This document shows, piece by piece, positions 1 to 10,100 of a stretch of 12,643 nucleotides of DNA (the stretch's first letter is position 1; each line of letters starts with the position of its first letter). The position numbers were made by a program, and so were the translations under genes. Source of the DNA: Phoronis ovalis (lineage: Eukaryota; Phoronida; Phoronidae); assembly GCA_028565635.1 (NCBI GenBank), contig JAOXYB010043381.1, forward strand, positions 1-12,643. Reading direction: 5' to 3'. Under the pieces are notes generated by a model. The model made no database searches. It worked only from the letters and a program-made list of their open reading frames with translations, and was not told where the DNA came from.

Positions 1-33
1 TATATATCCACCTTCAGTGAAGATTGATCTCCA
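1..33 (-). CDS. Exon 11, partial: second half of module D (residues 580-590 and on)
   Basis: The acceptor ATTCTGTTTTTAAG enters in phase 0 and reads WRSIFTEGGYI to the window edge. The intron before it is only 70 bases. The peptide matches FRGWFKTEG at the start of the equivalent exon 3. An EGF-like domain would be expected further left, outside the window. Confidence 0.68.
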
Positions 34-3000
34 CTTAAAAACAGAATATGATTAAAAAATGCTACATTAGGAGTGTATATATTAAAGCAGTTGGCAAGCT
101 CACCGTAGCTACTACATCACTATTCATCATTGTCTCAAAAATGATGTCAGCCATAGGATAAATGAAGAATCTTGAAAAAAACAAGTTATGTCCTTTCCAA
201 AATGTAAGACTTTCATTAAATATGGTTTCAGTGTAATTTTCGTAAAACTGGCCATATGAAATCAATGGCATATTAAACGTTGGGTATTCATGATCTGCAC
301 GACACTCATCATCACACCATTCTAAAAAAACATGATAGTTATATAATATAATATTACACTTAAATACAAAAAAGTGGGAAGTAAAGAATTAATTTTATTA
401 ATCAGTGTTGGCTTCAATGTTATCTACTGTTTATCCAAAACTGAATCATATTTCAAGCCATATAGGCACAGAGTTTGCTTTCATCTGTCAAGGACTTCAC
501 CACCCCGGGGGGTACTCAAGTTTTTTTTGACTACGGGGATGTGTTGCGGAACCCAATCCAAAATTTTCGCTTGTGGTAGCAAACCTAATCCAAATTTTTG
601 GAAATTTTCGGGTAGCAATCCAAATTTTGTGAAATATTAGGGTAGCAATCCATTTTTACACAAACTGACCGATACAAACCAAATTACAAAATTTATTTAT
701 GGAATTATGGATACAAACCTAAAATTAATCGAAATTATTTGCTGTAAGCAGCGGGTAGCAATCCAAATGTTTGAATATCGTTATGGCAGCAATCCATAAT
801 GGCTCTAGATAATTCTTATTTTTAATCAAATGTTTCATTACAGTATATGCCATCTGACACACACAAATAGCTTCATTGTTATAACACCAAATAAACACTT
901 AATATGCAGTATAGCCGTACAACATTTTTACCTTCTGTGCAGTTTGATCCAGAATAAAACATTGCACATACGCATGTATTTAAGTTGCAATTTCCATGAA
1001 CACACGTATCACTACATACATGTATAAGCTCTTCTGCCGCCTCACAAAATTGGCAATTAGTAATTTGAATGTATAAGGTGTAATGCACTAAAAATTTAAA
1101 CACATAATTGAATTGAATAACTGAATTGAAAGTTGAGCAGTTCTGCAATTACAATATGGTTTTAACCTAGACAAAGTTTTGCAGTTATTAACATTATTAC
1201 TACATAATTGATTTCCAATGCAATAAAAGTTGATATATATATAACCCTTAAAACACTATGAATGAATTAATTCATAACAGGCATACTAATCCCATTATAG
1301 AATATCTGATGAGAATAAGGTGCAGTATGGAACCGAAGTCTACATTAACATGATTACAGGATAATCAGGGTTTACTTTAAAAGCTAATTTGAGATTTAAA
1401 CCAGACTCATCATGGTGTTTACAGTTAGAGATCTATACTGTCAGACTGAATATAGCATACCTGTTGGTTGCATGGAGTTAACTACACTACCATACCATGC
1501 AAAGGCTGATAGTTCAACCTTTAAATCAGGAATAAGGGATTTATATAGCGTTGCATTTGGTAAAATCAAAACTTCTCCAGTGTCACGATTAACTATTTTA
1601 AAATCTGCAATGACGCCAACATTTATTATCTTCATGGATTTTATTGTCATTTCATAATCACCACACTGATATCCCTGACCAGTACCATTCCACAGTTTAT
1701 ACCATATACCTACAGAGCAAAATATAAAGTTATACACCTGAATTATAATTAAATAAAATTTTTACATAAGATACTATATATAATAAACACTTTTTTCACT
1801 CTTTTTTATGCTTCTTGTTTGTTATCAATAATCACAACACATCTTCAAACAAAAAAAAAAAATTGTTTAAAGATTGAATAGGTAGACATATGAATAATAA
1901 TAATCATAATTTGCAATAAAAATGTATTTACCTATAGAAAGTGGCGTCCCACGACCTTGAAATTCAAACTGTTCATATAAAATGACTGGGGTTTTAAAAC
2001 CAGGTTCTAAATCTGAAAAAATACCAATATATCAATGGAAAATAAGACTGAAGTTATGTAAATGTATTCTGAAAAATTAGAAGGATATTGCTACTCAATA
2101 CTGATAATAAAAATTAAGTGTTAGTGTCAACGTAGACATTTATTTATTTTTTCTAAAGGTGTCTACATTGACTGTAACAATGTTAACAATGGCAAATATA
2201 ACTTGTTTATTACACCTATCTCTAGTATAGTTGCTAGAATTGCTTAATGCAACTTATTTTTTTATTATGAACTATTCTTAAATGTGTGTGTGTACTGTTG
2301 ATAAGCAAATGACTTAAAAGGGCACACAAAAGAGAAAACTTGCTCAAAGGGTAAAAGCCCTAAAAAAACGAGTTGGTCCTGCTTTTTTGGTTTTCAGTGT
2401 TAAAAGAAAAAAAAATATAAAAAGTTTATGCACCTGTTAAACAAAGTTTATTAAAAAAATAATGAAAGTGAAATGTCAAAATTTGAAGCGGTTGCAACTG
2501 TTAAACAAGGTATCAGTCTCAGTAAAATGTAATCAGTTAAAGGTCAAATCAACAGGTCACATTTTTGGAAATTTTACTCTTCCTGTTAGACACATGATGA
2601 CGTAATCGGTAAGATGGGCATTTTGATTTTTCTTTCTTTTTAAAAAAAAAAAGTTATGTGCATCGATCACTCCTGCAGATACAACGCTGAAACTTGACCA
2701 AAATTAACTTTAACTACATATCTTTACAATTTATGTTTCATTCAAAAGTTATAAATAAACCTTCAAAATTCAAGTGCAAGAAACTTTTCATTTTTTCTTA
2801 TACCCTTACTTTTACTAGACATAGCCTATCTTTTCATTGAACTCAGTAGTATCCAATTTTATATTCAAAATATAAAATGTAAATAAATTGTACCGATATA
2901 TTAGCCTCTTTAAATATATCGACTTCAAACTGCTGTAGATTTATTTACTTATGTAAATATTTCATAAAATATTTAAACAGTTTTATAAATATTGTCTCAA

Positions 3001-4136
3001 TCAATTTTCAATGTTTGCTAAAACTGGTAAAGAAATTAGTGAATTTTAATAGACTATTGCCTTGTCAAATTATTTTAAATTAAAAGTAAAAGCTTTGTAT
3101 AAATTTAAATCTTGCTACCATATTAAGCACATTTTTGAAAGACAAAGCTTAATATTACAGCCAAATATTTCATGGTCAAATGAAAATACCAGTTTTTATT
3201 ATGGCTTCCAACAACAAAGTTGGAATCATGTCAAGAACATATTATTTTTTGACAACTCTGTAGGTACTGGACCAATTTCAAGTGAAAAGCTGGCAGCCAT
3301 CTTGAATCCAAAATGGCTGCCATGTGAAAAAATTCTTTTTGATAACTGTAGAACTATATTGGTAGGATTTCAATGCAATTGGATTGAAATGACCACATAT
3401 TTCAAGAAATGAAAGTTAGTGGTCATCGTTGGAAGCCATATACTGTGTCGCCGAACGATACTACAGGTCAACTTTTATTAAAAACTTGCCTAGCTTGAAC
3501 AGAATTCTTCAAAGATTAGTAACCCCTCTGAAGTGGTTACAAGAACATAAAAGCATGATTTTGAAATGAACAGTTTATTGCTGTTTTTTTTTTTAAATTT
3601 ATTCTTGTAGAATATTACACTTTACACGTTTCATCTCCTTGAATAACGTCTTAACAGAGGAGAATCCAAGAAAATTTGCAGCAAACTCTATATAATAATG
3701 TTCTGTAGCTGACTGAAATAAAATAATAAATTTCTTGCTTGATTCTGGAGTGCAGGCAGGAGGCAGCACATTATTGTTTTCACATATACATTCCCTGTTT
3801 GGGCAAAAACCAAATCCATTTATGTCGTTGCAAGGATGACATTCCTCTTTGAGGATCGCTTCCACTTCAACATAAGAACCAGGCATATTTATCATTGATA
3901 TCCCAACATCTAAGACATTTTCTGTAAAGAAAAAAATGATAGAATTAATGTAATCCCTTTCATTATAGTATTTTATTTTGGATTTTATTTATTCCACTGT
4001 CATGAATTACTCCGATTGCATTTTATTTATTCTGCTGTAACGGATTATTCCATTTTCATTTTATTTATTCCGACCACTATAATGAATTATTCCAGTTTCA
4101 TTTTATTTATTTATTCCACTGTGATGAATTATTCCA

Positions 4137-4179
<43 letters not shown>

Positions 4180-7100
4180 TAACATTCTCAACATCTCTAT
4201 ATACAAACATCATTTTTTAAATTAAAATATGGCACATTGTTCTTTCTAGTTTTGGTGAAAAAAATGTATACAAATACACTGTAAGCCCATATACAAGAAA
4301 ATGCATTACTTAAGAGATCACGCTGTGTTTTTAAAAAAATTATATCAACATTATCATGGGCAAAAAGAGTAATTGAAATAATATTCAGTCCTGATAAGAC
4401 TGAGAAGTTCTCCGGGGGAGCTACTCGGTATAGAATGGCTACCCATATTCACGAATGGTCTGAAACAAAAGACTAGACAAGTTGTCCAGGGTATGAAAAA
4501 GCCTCCCTAAGCAAGACTACTCTCAATAGTAGTATCCTATCCAAGACTGAAATTTTTCAACAATCGAAAAAGAGGGAGATTATTTTTCCTTCCAGAAGCA
4601 CCCCAAAAATCACAACTAGACATCTCCATCCCCTCTAAGAAAGATTTTCATCATAACAAATTGACCCTTAAGAAAGGGTAAAAAAATAAGCCTTTTTGGA
4701 AACAGGCATTCATATACCTCGGGAAAGTTCTTGGTACAAAATTGTATTACATTGGGAAACACAAAGCTTTTTAAAACATGAAACATATATGAGAAAATGA
4801 ATTCACAAATGGAATAAGTTGTGACATACCTTCGTAATAATTTCTCATACTAACTATGTTCATTCCTTGCACATGAAAAGAAAATTCAATGAATTGCGTT
4901 TGATTTGTTTCAGAATTGCTTCCATTTGCTTGAAATCTTCTGATAATCAGGTCATGATTTCGCAATACCCTGAAAGAGTTATGATACCATTCTTGGGGTG
5001 ACCTGAATGATTCAAAATCTTCAAATATCTTGATGGCCTCACCAGATTTTACAAATGTCGCACTACCTTTATATTTTTTCGATGCAAAAGCCACAAGAGG
5101 ATGTGCGTCATATGGACGATTTAGTGCAAACCGACAAGTAGAGTTACACAGTTCTGAAAATAATAGCAAAAACAATACAAAAACACAGAAGATAAATAAT
5201 GTTATGATCTACTAAAAAAAGTCTTAACTCGTGCTACTTAAATGGTACTACTTTAAAAAAATACTTTCCTAAAAGTATATAATTAAAATTATATACTTTC
5301 AGAAAAGCTTCTATATTTGTTAAATTTTGAATATTACAGCACAATTCAGCAAGCAGCATGAATTTATTAGCAGGCACTGCAGACTCTTGACAGGGGATGT
5401 GTATGAGTTAGTACAAGAATCCCTGGGGCAAAGTGACTGTATACATGTATATGTGCCACCCCATGGGCCTACTTTTTCAGCTAATATTTTTACCATGGGA
5501 TATCTTTTTTATGCTTATTTGACAATGTCTTTTTACCATGGGTTATATATTTATACAACCATATATAGCTGAACTAGTTGGAATCGTGTTTATTTTTATA
5601 AGAATGAACATTTACATTGCTAACACTATTACGCATGCCTAATATAAAGCATTGCTTTCTCAATTTAACTGTTTAAGATGTTTTCTCATTTACAAAATGG
5701 CAAAGATATTATGTAGCAGTTCAGTTCCCAGAATTATCTAAATCTGAACAATATTTTCCAAAGTGGGAACTTTACCATATGGTTTTTTTTCGAAAGTTTT
5801 ACTATGAGATATAGTTTTCGCAAAAAATTACCATATATTTGGAAAGCAATTTCTACTATGGTTATGGTTTTTTACCTGGAACCTCACACCACCACCAAGT
5901 TTTTTACCAAGTTCCCCCCCCAGGCAAGAATCCTTACCATTTTCGCATGTGGTACCATCGTACTCTTCATGACACACACATTTACCATCTCTACCACAGC
6001 TTCCATATATACAAGGAGGAGAGCATGTTGGAAATCCATCATCAGCTACCAGCTCAGCCTTAATAAATCATGACAGTTACATGTGTTTGTAGCTTCCATG
6101 ATTCATCATGATAAAGAATATTTTTATGAGTATAAATTCAACTGTGTGAAGTAAATGTTATGAAACTGAAGTGCAGTCTCTGCTATATCATTCACAAATT
6201 TTAAAATGACTAATGTGATATTTTATCTTATTATTCAATCAAAAGAGTTGCTTATAGGTGACTCCATTATATTTAACATTATATATCTTTGGGTATTATA
6301 CGAAATCTGCAGCCACGTAATATTTATAGCTACACATGTACCGTTCTAACAGGTCGTCACTAAAACTGTACAGGACTGTAGTTACATAAGCATGCAGGTA
6401 CTGTTGAAGAAACAAAATAAACGATATTACTCCTTGTCGTATATCCCGGGGGGAAGTACTTCACAAAATTTTGGGTAGAAGTCTACGGCACAGGCTAAAA
6501 AACCTTATCCCCTCAACTATTTTCCGGGTTACTAAACTTTTTTTACTAAAAAAACCTGACTGCTAATTTTATGTGTATTGGAAAACAGGTTTAATAATTT
6601 TAGTCAAAAACCAGATTATATGTATTCAAAATACCGGATCCACTCTGCTAATTCAGTCAAAACTGAATCCTCTCTGCTAATTTGATCAAAAAGCTGGATC
6701 TTCTCTGCTAACCTGGTCAAAAAAACGGATCCACTGTTGCGGCACATCCCTATAAAGACAAAACCCTGAGTACCCCCCCCCCCCCCGGTCGTATACATAC
6801 CATTACTGAAAATTTTCCATTAGGGTTTGCATAAGTTACTTGTTCTCTTAGAACTGCATTACTTTCAGATATATATCGATGAAGATCTTCCAAGTCTGTT
6901 TCAATAACAAACTGGGAATACAGGTGTTTCCCTTCAGTTTTAAACCATCCTCTGAACAGTAAAGTATGTCCAACAAAAATCTGAAAAAATATATTTAAGT
7001 AGAAACCAGTAAATTCCCCCGCTTGTCTTTACTGGTTTAGAGCACACAAGTCTATTTGTGTTTGTAAAAAGTGCCGCAATTTTCCAACAAGTAACGTTTT

Positions 7101-10100
7101 ATAGGCCTATACTTAAGTAAATCAAATGTTTTTATTGCAAAGCAGAACATAGTAGGCCTACTAAAAAACAAGAAATAAAAAATTTAGTAAAAATTGAATA
7201 CTCAAACTTACTATTAAACTTACAAAACCTTAATATTGAAACATAATTACTAAAACCTGCAAATTTCAAACAGGGGGGGACAGTCAATATGAAAGTGGGT
7301 ATGCATGTTCCAACAAAATTTTGCGTGAAAGGGTATGTTTTTCAAACCGCCGGCGCGTAACGCACGTTACACGCTTAGGGTCTGTTTTTTGACTAAAATC
7401 ACGAAAGGGGGTGGTTTTTTAAGGTGTGACACTTCGTTAGGGGTGTTTTTTTCCCAAAAGTCACTTCCTTAGGAAAGCCTTAGTCTAGGGGTGTATTTTT
7501 TCAAAAAAACTCACTTAATTCCTTAGGGGTGTATTTTTTGCAGAATTTCACTTCGTTAGGGGCTTTTTTGTTGGAACATGGGTACCCACTTTCATGTTGA
7601 CTGCCCCCGGGATTGCAACTATATCAGGTGACATATCTTTTATTCCGACGGCCCTCTGGTCCGAACCTAGGCCGAAGGCTCGCTGGTCTTACAGCTCTTT
7701 AGTCCGAACGCTCGCTAGTCCGACATGGGAATTAAAAAAAGGACTATAGTCTTAATCCTTTATGGGAACAAAATATACACCACACAAACCTCTATATGCC
7801 GCTGCAAGTGTACAACTATATGCCACCTAGGAGGAAATACCCGAATTTAAATAAAAAAATTAACATTTCTTCACACGGAGCGTTACTATGGCTACTATAA
7901 TAAATATGGATATATCCTTCAGTTTTAAAACTTTGCTATAGTTTTTGAATAATACCACAACTGTTAGTTATTTAATTTGCAGTTTTTTATTCAGTGATTA
8001 AAACACATATATAATGTGCAAATCTCCAACCGCTATTTTATAAAGTGTTCGAATAAGCGTTTTTGCCTCGACATAAAATACGGTTTCTGAAATAATTTCA
8101 AAATATAAAAAGTAATATGAAATTTTTATTTATTTGTTGGAAATTAACGACATTGGAGAAAAATTGAAAAAAATGACACAATTTTTCAAATCGTTAAATT
8201 TATGTGAATTGTTGAGTTTCTTAACCGTTGAATATTTAGCATACTTTACGTTGGTTAATTCTAGTTAGTGCATCGATCGTGTAGTTTTCGCTTCACATTC
8301 TCAATTAAACATTCTACCCATTATGCAAAATTAGTTTTCTCTCAGCAGTTGCATTTTATATTTGTAGCATTTTCATCATCTTGCTTGTTTTCGAAGTGAT
8401 GACAGTTCGGACCTGAGAACCCAGATTGCGTTAAAAACTACATAAAAATGACTAAGTTTTCTGTCCGTATAAAAGTTGTATAACAGAATTGAATATTTTA
8501 ACACTTAATACATTATTTAAATCTAATTACAATAAGAAAATAGTAGTGTCGGACCAGCGAGCTGTCGGACCAGAGAGCTGTCGGGCCAGAGAGCCTTCGG
8601 AGAACTGGGCGATCGCCCTATATCAGCTATTCCATTTGGGGACCTCCACACGAGCAAAGTGTAATACCATTTGTTCTTGGAGATACAATGTTTCAATAGT
8701 TTCTTGCTGTTTGTAACAAATACTATTTCTCCTGCACGGAAAAAGGCGAGTTGATACGAATGGATGTCCGGACGTTTAGCCTCAAGATACGACGACCGGT
8801 AACTGCGGAAGTTTAGCCATTATGAATATAACTACCAGTACGACTAGACTAGTACTAACTCCCTAACTACAATATAGTAATCTCAGCGGTAAGTAAGACA
8901 CTTCTTTACCGAGTGTACGAACCAGGATCAATTCGCAGAATCTCTGATTCAAGGCTATATTATTTTATTTAGTCGTCTAACAGACGTTAGGTGGCACCAT
9001 CCAACAAAAAGCTTTCCAGCATATTCTCTAAATAGCAGATGGACCAGGACTACACTTTACTGCATGGTATGGTGCTCTGGCAAAATGCTTGACATTATAA
9101 TTACTAATCCCGTAGATTACCTGTCATCTAAAGTAATTCTAAGTTCTACGACTGGATGTGTATATAGCTACAGATGTAGATTGGAGTCGGACTACATTCT
9201 TTTCCCAAAGTATCTTCCGTTTTTCTATGATATTAAGATTTGAATAAATTATATATCAATTTTTTTTAAAATTAATAGAGGTTTAATATTATTTGTTAAT
9301 TGTAAATCAATGGTGTAAAGAGATTACACATTATGATAAATTCGAGATGACTGATTAAATTTTACCTTTGCGCTCTTGTACAGTAATGTGTGATTACCAT
9401 ATCCATCAGTGGTAGCAAACAGTTGCAACGTTTTCTCTGTAACAGAGAGACAGCCCACGTAGTCAGCCGCTTGTTGATTGAAATTTATTTCTCTGTATAA
9501 AATTAGCGGAAATTCTTCGGTAGGCTCGTTGATGCAAGATCGTACACAGGCAAAGGCTACAATGAGTGTTGTGCTGTGTTTACGTAGTGTATTACTACTT
9601 ATACTGTGTTCGCGAAATCAAGGTGTGTACGTACGGCATTTGAATTTCCTCTCGCCGCCTGATCGATGTGCGCACATATTCACAAGATATTTTGAGTTTA
9701 AATTAATAAACGATACTATGGTGTATTAAAGAGTGTCTCTGTGCATTGTGAGAATTTTGTCGAAATAAGGCCGAAAAGCTTATTAGGACAGCTTTGGAAA
9801 CTAGTCCGCGCATGCAGTTCGTGTACGCGTAGGGCTCCTTTTATTGAAACGGGTATTGTAATAGTAATATGCAATTCACTTTACCTGTCTGCGAATTGGT
9901 CAGTAGTATCACCAACAAGACGGCAATTTTATATTGGTAAGAAACCTACAAATGAGTTTTAATTTAAATCGTCGCATCTAGTCTGAGTTGCATATATGTT
10001 TATTTTATAATCAATTCAGTCAACAATGAACAAAACAGTAAAACTTATCATGCTGCAGCGTTTACTTAAGTCTAGAGGTGCGTGATTAATATTCTAAAGA

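Noticed and set aside
3062-3412. Plus-strand frame of 116 codons, one of the longest in the window.
   Set aside because: It crosses the inverted-repeat element and lies inside an intron; the protein looks like translated AT-rich DNA.
3982-4139. Regular 38-bp spacing suggested a CRISPR-like array.
   Set aside because: The units are contiguous and diverged with no unique spacers, in an animal intron. It is a minisatellite.
6616-6798. Minus-strand frame starting with a glycine run.
   Set aside because: It is a translation of the poly-C tract and internal repeats of the hAT-like element.
9562-9622. Plus-strand ATG with a signal-peptide-like start (MSVVLCLRSVLLLILC) and donor CAAG|GTGTGT, suggesting a divergent gene.
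   Set aside because: It lies in intron 1 beside exon 2 of the minus-strand gene, and no downstream plus-strand exon with matching phase was found. A bidirectional gene start is not fully excluded.
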